Origin: an uncultured Pelagibacteraceae bacterium
GTDB taxonomy: Bacteria; Pseudomonadota; Alphaproteobacteria; Pelagibacterales; Pelagibacteraceae
Assembly (NCBI GenBank): GCA_902523095.1
Contig: CABYYE010000002.1
Span: 1-64,000, forward strand
Direction of reading: 5' to 3'
Length of the DNA: 64,000 nucleotides
The position numbers were made by a program, and so were the translations under genes. Shown one piece after another: positions 10,227 through 21,086 of this stretch. Each line of letters opens with the position of its first letter. Position 1 is the stretch's first letter. The notes beneath the pieces are model-generated. The model saw only the letters and a program-made list of their open reading frames with translations, made no database searches and was not told the origin of the DNA.

Positions 10227-12898
10227 TAATTTAACATATTTCTAAGAACATATTGGAGGATCCCACCGTTCTTGTAATATTCAACTTCGTTTTGAGTATC
10301 AATTCTACAAAGAACTTTAATTGTTTTACTTGTTCCATCTTTATATTTTATTTCGCAAGATACTTCTTCTCTTGGCTTAACGCCCTTATCTATATCAATT
10401 ACGGTTATTAACTCTGATCCAGTAATTTTTAATTTTTTTCTATCAAATCCCTCTTTAAATTGAAGAGGTAAAACACCCATCCCGATTAAATTTGATCTAT
10501 GAATTCTCTCAAAACTTTCTGCAATTACAGCTTTAATTCCAAGCAGTTTCGTGCCTTTGGCCGCCCAATCTCTAGAAGATCCTGTTCCATATTCTTTTCC
10601 AGCCATCACTACTAGATCGTTTCCTCTTTTTTTATACTCAATTGCTGCATCATAAACACTCATAACTTTTCCATCCGGTTGCAAAGTAGTAAATCCCCCC
10701 TCTGTACCAGGTGCCATTTCATTTCTAATTTTAATATTTCCAAAAGTACCTCTCATCATAACTTCGTGATTTCCTCTTCTTGCTCCATAAGAATTAAAAT
10801 CTTTTTGTTGAACTTGCTTTTTCATAAAATAATCGCCTGTAGGGCTATCTTTCTTTATATTTCCTGCAGGAGAAATATGATCAGTAGTAACTGAATCAGC
10901 TAATAAAAGTAATAATCTAGCATCTTTAATTGGTTTAAATCCTTCAGGTTGATCTGGTAAATTATCAAAAAAAGGAGGTCTTTTAACGTAGGTAGAACTA
11001 TCCTCCCAATTATAAATACTGCTATCTACTGTTTTAATAGCGCTCCACTCTTTAGGACCTTCAGAAACATTTGAATAACGATCAATAAACATATCCGCAT
11101 TAATTGATTTTAACATTATATCTTCGATTTCTTTATTACTTGGCCAAATGTCTTTAAGATAAACTTCCTTACCTTCCTTATCTTTCCCTAGAGAGCTCTT
11201 ATATATATCAAAGTTCATATTGCCTGCTAAAGCAAAAGCAACTACAAGAGGTGGTGAAGCCAAATAGTTGGCTTTTACGTCTGGGCTTATTCTTCCTTCA
11301 AAGTTTCTATTTCCCGATAATACAGAAACTGCATATAAATTTTCTTTATGAATTGCATCAGAGATATTTTTATTAAGAGGTCCAGAATTTCCAATGCAAG
11401 TGGTACAGCCGTAACCTACTAAATTAAAACCGAGTTCATCTAAATATTTATTTAAACCTGCTTTCTCTAAATAATCTGTCACCACTTTAGATCCTGGTGC
11501 CAAAGAGGTTTTTACCCACGGTTTAATTTTCAAATTTTTCTCTACAGCTTTTTTTGCTAGCAATCCAGCTCCTATCATTACACTTGGATTTGAAGTATTA
11601 GTACATGAAGTAATAGCTGCTATCACTATATCTCCATCTGTGACTTTAAAATTAGCTCCTGAAACTTTAGCTTCAATCAATTTTTCTCTTTTCGTATTTT
11701 CTTTATAAGCTTTTGCAAATTCTTTTGAAGACTCTGTTAATAAAACCTTATCTTGAGGTCTTTTAGGACCAGATATGCTTGGCACAACAGTGCTAATATC
11801 TAAAGATAAAGTGTCTGTAAACTTCATGTCTTCACTTGCCCAGAGTCCTTGTTCTTTTGAATATTTTTCTACAAGTTTAATTGTATCCTTATCTCTTCCA
11901 GAAATTTCTAAATATTTTAAAGTTTCCTCATCAATTGGAAAAAAACCACAAGTTGCCCCATACTCAGGGGCCATATTGGCAATAGTAGCTCGATCAGCTA
12001 AAGTAAGATTTTTTAATCCTTCTCCATAAAATTCTACAAATTTTCCTACAACTCCTTTTTTTCTTAACATTTCAACGATAGCTAAAACTAAGTCTGTAGC
12101 TGTCAATCCTTCAAGTAGTTTTCCTTTAATTTCTACGCCAATAACTTCGGGAATTAACATTGATATAGGTTGACCTAACATAGCGGCCTCAGCTTCAATT
12201 CCTCCTACGCCCCAACCTAATACCGATAATCCATTAACCATGGTAGTATGACTATCTGTGCCAACTAACGTATCTGGGTAAGCATATAAATCATTACCAC
12301 TTTTAGATGACCACACTACTTTAGCTAAATATTCTAAATTTACTTGATGACAAATACCTGTTCCTGGAGGAACAACTCTAAAATTATCAAACGCTTTTTG
12401 ACCCCATTTAAGAAATGCGTATCTCTCTCCATTTCTAGAAAATTCTTTTTCAACGTTCTGATTAAATGATTTACCAGATGCGTATTCATCTACCATAACT
12501 GAATGATCAATTACTAAATCAACAGTTGATAAAGGATTAATTTTATTTGGATCTTTGTTTTTTTCTTTGACAGCGTCTCTCATCGCTGCAAGGTCTGCAA
12601 TAGCTGGAATGCCTGTATAATCTTGTAGCAAAGTTCTTGCGGGCCTGTAAGCTATTTCTGTATTGGATTTTTTGCTTTTAAGCCATTCTTTTAAAGCTAA
12701 AATCTGTTTTTTATCCACGGTAACATCATCTTCGTGCCTAAGAAGGTTTTCTAATAAAACTTTAAGTGATTTTGGAAGTTTAGATATTCCTTCTAAACCA
12801 TTTTGTTCCGCAGTTTTTAAATTAAAAATTTTATAATCCTTTCCCGAAGAATTTATAATATCTAAAGAATTAAAGGAATTTTTACTATTAAATTTCAT
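10226..12898 (-). CDS. acnA: Aconitate hydratase (AcnA type)
   Basis: [57 protein letters not shown]. Confidence 0.97.
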   Translation of the reverse strand: MKFNSKNSFNSLDIINSSGKDYKIFNLKTAEQNGLEGISKLPKSLKVLLENLLRHEDDVTVDKKQILALKEWLKSKKSNTEIAYRPARTLLQDYTGIPAIADLAAMRDAVKEKNKDPNKINPLSTVDLVIDHSVMVDEYASGKSFNQNVEKEFSRNGERYAFLKWGQKAFDNFRVVPPGTGICHQVNLEYLAKVVWSSKSGNDLYAYPDTLVGTDSHTTMVNGLSVLGWGVGGIEAEAAMLGQPISMLIPEVIGVEIKGKLLEGLTATDLVLAIVEMLRKKGVVGKFVEFYGEGLKNLTLADRATIANMAPEYGATCGFFPIDEETLKYLEISGRDKDTIKLVEKYSKEQGLWASEDMKFTDTLSLDISTVVPSISGPKRPQDKVLLTESSKEFAKAYKENTKREKLIEAKVSGANFKVTDGDIVIAAITSCTNTSNPSVMIGAGLLAKKAVEKNLKIKPWVKTSLAPGSKVVTDYLEKAGLNKYLDELGFNLVGYGCTTCIGNSGPLNKNISDAIHKENLYAVSVLSGNRNFEGRISPDVKANYLASPPLVVAFALAGNMNFDIYKSSLGKDKEGKEVYLKDIWPSNKEIEDIMLKSINADMFIDRYSNVSEGPKEWSAIKTVDSSIYNWEDSSTYVKRPPFFDNLPDQPEGFKPIKDARLLLLLADSVTTDHISPAGNIKKDSPTGDYFMKKQVQQKDFNSYGARRGNHEVMMRGTFGNIKIRNEMAPGTEGGFTTLQPDGKVMSVYDAAIEYKKRGNDLVVMAGKEYGTGSSRDWAAKGTKLLGIKAVIAESFERIHRSNLIGMGVLPLQFKEGFDRKKLKITGSELITVIDIDKGVKPREEVSCEIKYKDGTSKTIKVLCRIDTQNEVEYYKNGGILQYVLRNMLN

Positions 12899-12901
12899 GC
12901 G

Positions 12902-13492
12902 CTATACATAAAACATAATAACACAAACGATAAGCAAAAAAGACATACTATAGTTAAAATTTTGAATAAATTGCTCGCTTGTGGCAAATTTTCTCAAATA
13001 TTTTCCCATGAAACACCATACAGCTTGACTTCCAACCGCCATAATAAAAAAAATGAGAATAACTATAGAAGAATCTTCAAAAAAATTATTTTGCATATCC
13101 ACAAACATTGAAATCGCAGTTAAAGCAATAACTATACTTTTAGGATTAACGAATTGAAATAAAAAAGTATTTAAAAAAGTAACAGGTTTCGGTAAACTCT
13201 TTTTATTTTTGGATTTAGTAAAAGATATTTTGTAAGCAATAAACAATAAATATATTGAACCTAAAACTTTTACAATTATTTGTAATTCCTTAAATTTTTG
13301 AAATACAAATGAAGAACCAACTAACAACACTATAACAAGTAATGTCCAGCCAATTATTACACCCAGCATTGTTGGAATAGTTTTTTTAAATCCAAAATTA
13401 AAAGCAGTATAAGATGTCATGATATTATTGGGACCCGGAGTCAAAGATGCTACAGTACTAAAAAGTATCAATGAAAAAAGTTGAGATGACAT
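12902..13492 (-). CDS. LysE/RhtB-family translocator
   Basis: TPGPNNIM motif and 6-TM pattern. Confidence 0.85.
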   Translation of the reverse strand: MSSQLFSLILFSTVASLTPGPNNIMTSYTAFNFGFKKTIPTMLGVIIGWTLLVIVLLVGSSFVFQKFKELQIIVKVLGSIYLLFIAYKISFTKSKNKKSLPKPVTFLNTFLFQFVNPKSIVIALTAISMFVDMQNNFFEDSSIVILIFFIMAVGSQAVWCFMGKYLRKFATSEQFIQNFNYSMSFLLIVCVIMFYV

Positions 13493-13827
13493 TAAGCAAT
13501 ATCCAACCCATTTTCTGTTTTCTGAGAAGGATGAACTAATACCACTTTACCGTCTTTTTCTATTGCTCCTAGTATAAGGACTTCTGAGACTATTCCAGCA
13601 ATATTCTTTTTTGGAAAATTACACACTCCAATTACCTGTTTGCCAACTAAATTATTTGAATTGTAATAGTGGGTAATTTGTGCTGAGGATTGTTTAATAC
13701 CAATTTCTTCTCCAAAATCTACCTTTATAACTAATGAAGGCTTTCTAGCTTTTTCATTTCTTTTTACTTCTAGAACAGTACCAATCTTTAAATTTATCTT
13801 TTTAAAATCATCATAAGAAATTTCCAT
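13492..13827 (-). CDS. tRNA-binding domain protein (CsaA-like)
   Basis: DFKKINLKIGTVLEVKRNEKARKPSLVIKVDFG...QVIGVCNFP. Confidence 0.85.
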   Translation of the reverse strand: MEISYDDFKKINLKIGTVLEVKRNEKARKPSLVIKVDFGEEIGIKQSSAQITHYYNSNNLVGKQVIGVCNFPKKNIAGIVSEVLILGAIEKDGKVVLVHPSQKTENGLDIA

Positions 13828-13852
13828 TTAATATCCTCCGTTATAAAATTTG

Positions 13853-14611
13853 TTAGAACTTTTTAAATATACTATTTAACGCTTTTCTTTGGGCCTGATA
13901 AAATTTATTTTTTTTTAAATTTTTTAAAACGAAAGCATTTGTACCACCAGGAGTTTGTGAAACTTTAACAAGTTGTTTTAATGAAATATCTTTTTTATTT
14001 AAAGTATCCGCTGATAAAGCATAAAAAAGTTCTCTAACATACTTTTCTGCCTCTTTTTTTTTAATACCTTTAGATATAAGCCATTCGCTTGTAACAGAAA
14101 TCAAATTATAAAATGACGCCATAAAGGATGATGTTGACCAGAAACCTTTAGAAAGTTTTTCATCATTTATTTCTAAAGTCGTTCCTAAGTGATTAAAAAA
14201 ATTTTTGCTTTGTTTATCAATTGGAGAAATAATTATTGGACCTTTTCTCATTCCAATAAAAGGTAAAGGAATTACACGAGTAATATTTCTACTTTTAGTA
14301 AGTTTTTTTAAATCTTTAAGTTTTATAGTCGAAATAAAACTGATGATTTTTTTCTTTTTTTTAAAATTAAGTAATCTTAAAATCTTTTTTCCAACTTTAG
14401 GAGTAATTGCTAAGAAAATCCAATGAGAATTGTCTACTAGCTGTTGATTGTTATTTGATATGTATATTTTTTTAAATCTTTTAGACAGTTTTTTTGCTAT
14501 CAATTTATTACGTGGTGAAATATAAACCTTATTAAATTTTAACTTTGATTTAAATATACCTTCAATAACTGAAGTTGTAATATGGCCAGTTCCTATAAAA
14601 CCTAAATTCAT
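13853..14611 (-). CDS. Pyrroline-5-carboxylate reductase-like protein
   Basis: GFIGTGHITTSVIEGI Rossmann motif, QTPGGTNAF C-terminal motif. Confidence 0.75.
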   Translation of the reverse strand: MNLGFIGTGHITTSVIEGIFKSKLKFNKVYISPRNKLIAKKLSKRFKKIYISNNNQQLVDNSHWIFLAITPKVGKKILRLLNFKKKKKIISFISTIKLKDLKKLTKSRNITRVIPLPFIGMRKGPIIISPIDKQSKNFFNHLGTTLEINDEKLSKGFWSTSSFMASFYNLISVTSEWLISKGIKKKEAEKYVRELFYALSADTLNKKDISLKQLVKVSQTPGGTNAFVLKNLKKNKFYQAQRKALNSIFKKF

Positions 14612-14616
14612 GAATT

Positions 14617-15696
14617 ATGCACAATAACCAAGCTATACCGTTTAATAAAGAAAATTTTAAACAGATATTCTCGAAAAATTTTACTTTAGTTGTATTAATT
14701 TCCATCCCAAGCGCTTTAATCGCAGAATACTTTAATATTCCTTTAGCTTGGTTTTTAGGGCCGATGCTTGCCACTTCTATTGCATCTCTAAAAGGGTTGA
14801 ATTTGAAAATGCCAAAATTGATGCTTTCATCAATCTTGATTTTGTTAGGTTTATACATTGGAAATTATATTGATAAAAATTTATTTACTCAGATGTCTCA
14901 ATGGGCATGGACATCAATCATAATGTTAATCTATATAATTCTTAGTGTAATTATAGTTTCAAAATATCTACAAATTTTTTCTAAATATGAGAGAAAAACC
15001 TCAATTTTTTCTGCAGCTCCAGGAGCATTGGGACCGTTAATGATTTTAGCAGAAAATGAAAAAAAAGCTGACCTTAGTCAAGTAGCCACTTCTCATTTGA
15101 TTAGATTGATAATTATCATTACTGTCTTTCCTTTTGTTGTTAATAGTTTTTATGAAACTGATAATATTAAAGTTATTGAAGAAACAGCTGTTAACCAGAA
15201 TTCTTTAAATTTAATTTTATTAATTTTGTCTTCTATCTTGCTAATAAAAATTTTTGATAAATTAAGAGTTCCTGCTGCATTGCTATCAGGTACTTTATTT
15301 GCTAGTGGCTTTTTGCAAATTACTGACATTGCGAGCTATAAACTTTCTCCAGAAATAATAAACTTTTGTCTACTAATTCTAGGAGCTTCTGTAGGATGTA
15401 GATTTGCTAATAAAACATTTAAAGAAATTGCAAATAATGCCTTTCATAGTTTTGTAGCAACTTTCTTACTAGTAGCTTTAGGGCTCGTAGCTGCTTATGT
15501 TGCTAGTATGATAATAGATAAAAATTTTTTCACTTTACTTCTCTCTTATTGCCCTGGAGGCATTTATGAGGTTGCTGTAATTGCAATATTTTTTAATTTA
15601 GATCCTGAATTTGTTTCATTTCATCATATTATTAGACTTTTAATGATATTGTTTATTGTGCCTTTAATTCTGAGATTAATAGAGAAAAAGACCTAA
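14617..15696 (+). CDS. AbrB-family membrane protein
   Basis: IPLAWFLGPMLATS and CPGGIYEVAVIAIFFNLDPEFVSFHHIIRLL motifs. Confidence 0.85.
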   Translation: MHNNQAIPFNKENFKQIFSKNFTLVVLISIPSALIAEYFNIPLAWFLGPMLATSIASLKGLNLKMPKLMLSSILILLGLYIGNYIDKNLFTQMSQWAWTSIIMLIYIILSVIIVSKYLQIFSKYERKTSIFSAAPGALGPLMILAENEKKADLSQVATSHLIRLIIIITVFPFVVNSFYETDNIKVIEETAVNQNSLNLILLILSSILLIKIFDKLRVPAALLSGTLFASGFLQITDIASYKLSPEIINFCLLILGASVGCRFANKTFKEIANNAFHSFVATFLLVALGLVAAYVASMIIDKNFFTLLLSYCPGGIYEVAVIAIFFNLDPEFVSFHHIIRLLMILFIVPLILRLIEKKT

Positions 15697-15746
15697 ATTA
15701 ATCAATCCTTTTTTGACTTTTATTTATCAATAAGTTTAAATCAATT

Positions 15747-16133
15747 ATGATAAATTTAATAGATCTTCTAGGAAGAGTATTAATCTCATTAGTCTTTTTA
15801 TTGTCCGGATACAATAAAATTTTCAATTATAGCAATACTGTATCTTGGATGGAAGGATATGGAGTCCCTGGCTTTTTATTATGGCCTACTATCGTTTTAG
15901 AAATTATTTTACCTATTTTAATAATTATAGGTTACAAAACTCAAATATCAGCTATTCTTTTAGCAATCTTTTGTATAGTCACAGCAATAATTTTTCATTT
16001 GGACTTCGCAAATCAAATGCAAGTAATTGCTCTGCTTAAAAACTTTGGTTTAGCTGGCGGATTTATTTTTATTGCGATTAACGGTCCTAAAGATTGGGCT
16101 TTAGACCAAAAAAAAAAGTACGTTAGACTATAA
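15747..16133 (+). CDS. DoxX-family protein
   Basis: 4-TM DoxX pattern. Confidence 0.82.
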   Translation: MINLIDLLGRVLISLVFLLSGYNKIFNYSNTVSWMEGYGVPGFLLWPTIVLEIILPILIIIGYKTQISAILLAIFCIVTAIIFHLDFANQMQVIALLKNFGLAGGFIFIAINGPKDWALDQKKKYVRL

Positions 16134-17630
16134 TTTCTTTTTAATAAAACTATTATAAATTTGCCATCCCACTAAAAGGATAATTACAATCATGATGCAA
16201 AATGTTAAGGGTCTATCCCATAAAAATGACCAAGAACCGTCACTAATTAAAAGCGATCTTCTTAAATTTTCCTCCATTAAGCCGCCCAATACAAAGGCTA
16301 AAATTAGAGGGGGCATAGGAAAATCATAAAGTCTTAATATAGTTGCGACTACAGCTATACCAATCATTAAAAAGATATCAAAATTGTTAAATGACATTAA
16401 ATAAATTCCTGTTACTGAAAAAAATAAAATCATAGGAATTAAAAAAGTTCTAGGTACTGCTAGTATTCTTGCAATATACGGGATTAAAGGTAAATTAAGT
16501 ATTAATAAAACCACCATTCCAATATACATCGACATTATTACTGACCAAAAAATTTCAGGATTTGTCTCATAAAGTCTTGGTCCTGGCTGAATGCCAAAAC
16601 CTAATAATGCACCTAGCATTACAGCAGTAGTTCCACTGCCAGGTATACCTAATGTAAGTAAAGGTACAAAAGCTCCTGAACAAGCTGCATTATTTGCAGT
16701 TTCTGGAGCGGATAACCCTTGCACACTTCCTTTACCAAACTTTTCTTTTTCTTCATTACTTACAAAATTTCTTTCCATCCCATAAGCTAAAAACGATGCA
16801 ATTGTTGCTCCCGCTCCTGGTAGAACTCCAATGATAAATCCTAAAATAGATGAACGTGGAATAGTTTTAGCCATTTGTTTTGTTTCCTCTTTGCTGACTT
16901 TAATTGATCCTAATTCAGTTAAAGAAATCTGTTTCGCAGCTTTGGTAGGATCATTTCCTTTAATAATAATTGTTAAAGCCTCACTCATCGCAAATGTTGC
17001 CATTACAACTAAAACGAAACTTATACCATCTGATAAGTTCATGGTGTTAAACGTAAATCTTGGAATATCAGACAAAGTGTCTTGTCCAACTGATGCTAAC
17101 ATCAAACCTAAAACACACATCATCATTGCTTTTAAAAAATTTCCTTTTGAAGAGAAAGCAGCGACAGCAGTTAACCCTAAAATCATTAAACCAAAATAAT
17201 CTGGTGATCTAAAAGATAGACTAACTTTTGACAAGCTTGGCGCAGCGATTAATAAAAAGATTGCTGCGATTGTACCGCCTGCAAAAGAACTATAAGCAGC
17301 AATAGCTAATGCTTTGCCAGCTTTACCTTGTTGTGCCATTGGATAACCATCAAAAGATGTAGCTACTGTTCCTGGAACACCAGGTGCATTAATCAAAATT
17401 GAAGAAGTTGATCCACCAAATACAGCCCCATAATATACTCCTGCCATTAAAATTAAACCTGTAGCAGGATCAAAACCATAAGTAATTGGGATCATTAAAG
17501 CAATAGCAGTCATTGGGCCTAAACCTGGAAGCATTCCAATTATAGTGCCTGCAAAACATCCTATCATTACCATTAAAAGGTTTTGAAAAGATAAAGCAGT
17601 TTTTAATCCAATTAAAATTCCTTCGATCAT
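16128..17630 (-). CDS. tctA: Tripartite tricarboxylate transporter large permease TctA
   Basis: GMLPGLGPMTAIALMIPITYGFDP; YYGAVFGGSTSSILINAPG. Confidence 0.96.
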   Translation of the reverse strand: MIEGILIGLKTALSFQNLLMVMIGCFAGTIIGMLPGLGPMTAIALMIPITYGFDPATGLILMAGVYYGAVFGGSTSSILINAPGVPGTVATSFDGYPMAQQGKAGKALAIAAYSSFAGGTIAAIFLLIAAPSLSKVSLSFRSPDYFGLMILGLTAVAAFSSKGNFLKAMMMCVLGLMLASVGQDTLSDIPRFTFNTMNLSDGISFVLVVMATFAMSEALTIIIKGNDPTKAAKQISLTELGSIKVSKEETKQMAKTIPRSSILGFIIGVLPGAGATIASFLAYGMERNFVSNEEKEKFGKGSVQGLSAPETANNAACSGAFVPLLTLGIPGSGTTAVMLGALLGFGIQPGPRLYETNPEIFWSVIMSMYIGMVVLLILNLPLIPYIARILAVPRTFLIPMILFFSVTGIYLMSFNNFDIFLMIGIAVVATILRLYDFPMPPLILAFVLGGLMEENLRRSLLISDGSWSFLWDRPLTFCIMIVIILLVGWQIYNSFIKKKL

Positions 17631-18097
17631 CCCATTATTCCTATGTATTTTAGCAATGGATCTCTTAGATAAACAGCCAATAAACCATGAAGCAGATACA
17701 TAAAAATTGCAACAAATGGAAAAGAAAAAATTAAAATATATTTTAATCTTCTCTCCCCTAAAAAATAATATGAAAAAACTAAAAATAAAGAAGTAGATAA
17801 AAAGAAACCAACTTTAAGTATTGTTGCTCCATAAATAATCATAGTCAGCACCAATAATATTGTTTTTTTAAATTCTAAATATTTTGGGTCTACCTTTATA
17901 GGTTTTTGATCTGGTAAAATAATCTTTAGACCAGAAAAAAACATTCCTGCATAACCTAAGTAAATTGGAAAGGTTTTAGCATTAAAAGGTGCTCCTTCAT
18001 CGAATGCAAAAACCTGTATTTGATGAGCTGTATATAAATAAAATGCTGATAAAATAAAGAAGAGCAGTGAGATAATTTTTACAGAATTTATTTTCAC
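17627..18097 (-). CDS. tctB: Tripartite tricarboxylate transporter small subunit TctB (GTG start)
   Basis: 4-TM protein between tctC and tctA. Confidence 0.88.
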   Translation of the reverse strand: MKINSVKIISLLFFILSAFYLYTAHQIQVFAFDEGAPFNAKTFPIYLGYAGMFFSGLKIILPDQKPIKVDPKYLEFKKTILLVLTMIIYGATILKVGFFLSTSLFLVFSYYFLGERRLKYILIFSFPFVAIFMYLLHGLLAVYLRDPLLKYIGIMG

Positions 18098-18105
18098 TGC
18101 TCTTC
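18059..18105 (-). promoter_or_regulatory. 12-bp perfect hairpin occluding the tctB SD and GTG start
   Basis: Sense strand: GAAGAGCAGTGA - 23 nt - TCACTGCTCTTC; arms 18094-18105 and 18059-18070. Confidence 0.75.
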
Positions 18106-18120
18106 CAAAAAGTTAATTAA

Positions 18121-19101
18121 CTAGATTACGCCTAGTTTTTTCATTAACTTTGTCATTTCTTTAGTTTGCTTTTTTAAGAAACTGTCGAATTTGCTTCCTG
18201 GATTATAAATATTAACCCAAGCATTTCTTTTTCTAACTGTTTCCCATTCTGGAGTTTTTTGAACATCGCCTAACATTTTAGCAATCTTCTTAACGTCTCC
18301 GCTTGCCATACTTTTTGGAGCAAAGAAACCTCTCCAATTTACAAACTGAACATCGTATCCTTGTTCCTTCAGTGTTGGGACTTCTGGAGCGTCACCCACT
18401 CTTTCAGGTGCTGTAATACCAATAATTCTTACTTGGTCTCTAGCACCCATTACTTCTCCCAAACCAGTTGAGAGAATTTGAGTCTCTCCTGACAAAAGTC
18501 CAGCTAGGGCTTTACCACCAGCATCGTAAGGTACGTACACTACGTTGTTAGGGTTTGCGCCTGCTTCTTGAAATGCAAGTGCACCAATTAAATGGTCCAT
18601 GCTTCCTCTTACAGAACCGCCAGCCATTTTAATTGACTTAGGGTTTGCTTTGTAAGCATCCACTACATCTTTGAAATTTTTGTATGGTGAATTTTTAGCG
18701 ACTGCGATTGCACCGTAATCTCCAATTACACCAGCGATTGGCTTAACATCTTTGTAAGATAATACACCAGAACCTTTTACGTAACCTTTGTGTCTCGTGA
18801 TTGATCTTAATACTAAAGGTGTTGACTGAACTAATATAGTTCCTTCTGGCTTAGAATTAATTATGTAAGATAGAGCTTTTCCTCCTCCACCACCTGACAT
18901 ATTTTCAAATGAAGCGCTTTTTAGAAAACCAGCTTTAGTTAAAGCTTCTCCAGTCCCTCTAGCAGTTCCATCCCAACCACCGCCAGCACCACCACCGATA
19001 ATGAAATGTAACTTATCGATTGCAAAACTAGTTGATGAGATTGAAGTTAAAAGAACAGTAGCAAAAACTAAGCTAATTAATTTTTTCAAATTATTAAACA
19101 T
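18121..19101 (-). CDS. tctC: Tripartite tricarboxylate transporter substrate-binding protein TctC
   Basis: Signal peptide; YVPYDAGGKALAGLLSGE; APERVGDAPEVPTLKEQGYD. Confidence 0.95.
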   Translation of the reverse strand: MFNNLKKLISLVFATVLLTSISSTSFAIDKLHFIIGGGAGGGWDGTARGTGEALTKAGFLKSASFENMSGGGGGKALSYIINSKPEGTILVQSTPLVLRSITRHKGYVKGSGVLSYKDVKPIAGVIGDYGAIAVAKNSPYKNFKDVVDAYKANPKSIKMAGGSVRGSMDHLIGALAFQEAGANPNNVVYVPYDAGGKALAGLLSGETQILSTGLGEVMGARDQVRIIGITAPERVGDAPEVPTLKEQGYDVQFVNWRGFFAPKSMASGDVKKIAKMLGDVQKTPEWETVRKRNAWVNIYNPGSKFDSFLKKQTKEMTKLMKKLGVI

Positions 19102-19172
19102 GTTATTTTCCTCTGTTAATTAATTAATTAAAAACTTATTAAAAATGAATTAAGGATCTGAGTCAACTAGTC

Positions 19173-20069
19173 TTAATTGAAAAAAGTTCCTCTGATTCTG
19201 AGCAATTCTCTGCTCAAATTGGTGTTTTCTTTAAACGGCTTTCTTCCATGGAGCCAAAAATAATTATTAGAAAATATGGTAGACCCAACTGGTAATGGAA
19301 ATTCGATTTTATTTTTACTTTCTTCGAGACAATCCGAAAGTCTTTGTAAAAACAAACCTTGATCCATATTTTTTGGTTCTGGAAATTGATCTATATAAGA
19401 GATTATGGGCTTATCGTTCTTATCTTTTTTAAATACAGGATGTTCTACTTTATAATCTATATTTTTACTTTTTGGTGAACCCCAAGTAAAATTTTGTTGC
19501 CCTACTGGATTATTGCTTAATTCATCTAGATGTTCCCAATCATCCAAGTGTAAAATAACACTTTCACCGCCAGAAACTCCTTGTTCTTCCATTTTTGTCA
19601 TGATTAACCAATCTGTTTTTTCTCTAACATAGGTACCATCAGTATGTAGATCTAAATTAGTGTAAGCTTTTCTTAAATAAGAGTCGCTACTGTCTTGGTG
19701 TTTAACGTAAAATCTAGCGTAATATTTCCCTGTCATTGAATCGAAATTTGGATTGCCCACTAAATAAGCTAGACCGGTAGAAAGTTTAACTAAGAAATCT
19801 TTATCAAATTTTTTATTATTTATTTCAGGCTCAATTATAGCTGTGCCAGACTCTCTATCGTTTAATATCTTAACTAAAGATTTGCCAAGTTTGCCTTCAA
19901 AAACCTCATCTAAACTTTTGGCTAGAGTAAATCTCGAAAAAGGTTTGTACTCTAATGAAGTTATAGTGTGTTTTTTAAAAGGAAAAATAAGCTTATCTAA
20001 ATCACTTTCTTTTAACCCTATAACCTTAACTCTTTTTGAGTTTTTATGATCTTTTATTTCTGCACTCAT
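19173..20069 (-). CDS. glaH: GlaH/CsiD-type Fe(II)/2-oxoglutarate dioxygenase (glutarate 2-hydroxylase family)
   Basis: SMTGKYYARFYVKHQDSSDSYLRKAY, LHTDGTYV, LHLDDWEHLDEL, NNYFWLHGRKPF match E. coli CsiD recalled by eye; HxD...H facial triad present. Confidence 0.9.
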   Translation of the reverse strand: MSAEIKDHKNSKRVKVIGLKESDLDKLIFPFKKHTITSLEYKPFSRFTLAKSLDEVFEGKLGKSLVKILNDRESGTAIIEPEINNKKFDKDFLVKLSTGLAYLVGNPNFDSMTGKYYARFYVKHQDSSDSYLRKAYTNLDLHTDGTYVREKTDWLIMTKMEEQGVSGGESVILHLDDWEHLDELSNNPVGQQNFTWGSPKSKNIDYKVEHPVFKKDKNDKPIISYIDQFPEPKNMDQGLFLQRLSDCLEESKNKIEFPLPVGSTIFSNNYFWLHGRKPFKENTNLSRELLRIRGTFFN

Positions 20070-20392
20070 ATACTGTTTAAAATAGATAAAAGTATAGCAG
20101 AAACTATTGTTGGAACTACTAGATTTTTTTTAGTTACAATAAAAATTATTATGCAAGTTACTAATACCGCTATTCTGATAAAAAGATATGATTCCGCAAG
20201 CACTCCTGCGGGAAATATAATCATTCTTCCTAATAATGCTGCTAAAGTTGAGTAAGCAACACAATTAAACCAATGAAATATTTTAGATTTCACACTTACT
20301 TTTTCTGAAGTTAGAGCTCCCATAAATCGAGAGATAAATGTTGCTAACGAGGTAGCAATAATTGCTAAAACTATTATTTGACTACTTGTCAT
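20066..20392 (-). CDS. azlD: AzlD-type branched-chain amino acid exporter subunit
   Basis: Small membrane protein overlapping azlC; start reassigned to MTSSQIIVL behind ggagaaaaaaATG. Confidence 0.85.
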   Translation of the reverse strand: MTSSQIIVLAIIATSLATFISRFMGALTSEKVSVKSKIFHWFNCVAYSTLAALLGRMIIFPAGVLAESYLFIRIAVLVTCIIIFIVTKKNLVVPTIVSAILLSILNSI

Positions 20393-21086
20393 TTTTTTCT
20401 CCAAATAAAAAAGCGATTGTTCCACCAATTAAGCCTGCAAATAATAAAGCCCACTCGGTTGAAACTAAATAAATCAAAGGACCTAATATTGTTCCTACAA
20501 CAACCGCAATAGATATACTTAAGTTTTTCATTGCACCAATCATCATACAAAAGAAATATACTGGGTTAACAATTGCTAAACCAATTAGCATATCTTTATT
20601 TAGATAATCAGCTGAAAGATAACCTAACGCTGTCATCAAAATCGCTGTTGACCATGTTCCTATACCTATCCCAATCCAAAAATCTATTCTGTGTTTTTTA
20701 TCTATTTTTTTATAACCATCTTTAGCAATTAACCAAGATGTTACTGCTAAGAAATGACATGATAAATAATATTTCCATTTCGGTTGAGTTTTATGTTCAA
20801 GTAATGGAAATAAAGAAACTGTCATTGGATAAAGTCTAAAGTTTACTAACCACACTGCTATAAATATATTGACTATTGAAGCACCAACCAACAAGGACTC
20901 TGCCATCACTAATTGACCAGGTAATGCATAAGTAAATAAACTTGAGGCAGCACTTTGTTTTAAATTAAAACCAGCATCTTTTAATAAAGCGCCTAATGCA
21001 ACAAAGCATGCTGCTAAAGGAATAGCTGGACTTTTAGAACCTTGTAATGATTTTAAGCCTTTTAGAAATACTTTTGAGTTTATCAT
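20382..21086 (-). CDS. azlC: AzlC-type branched-chain amino acid exporter
   Basis: AzlC pattern (IPLAACFVALGALLKDAGFN...WLVNFRLYPMTVSL). Confidence 0.9.
   Translation of the reverse strand: MINSKVFLKGLKSLQGSKSPAIPLAACFVALGALLKDAGFNLKQSAASSLFTYALPGQLVMAESLLVGASIVNIFIAVWLVNFRLYPMTVSLFPLLEHKTQPKWKYYLSCHFLAVTSWLIAKDGYKKIDKKHRIDFWIGIGIGTWSTAILMTALGYLSADYLNKDMLIGLAIVNPVYFFCMMIGAMKNLSISIAVVVGTILGPLIYLVSTEWALLFAGLIGGTIAFLFGEKNDK

Noticed and set aside
14562-14858. Minus-strand 98-aa ORF between the ProC-like and AbrB genes
   Set aside because: Antisense to the AbrB start and overlaps the ProC-like start; low-complexity translation.
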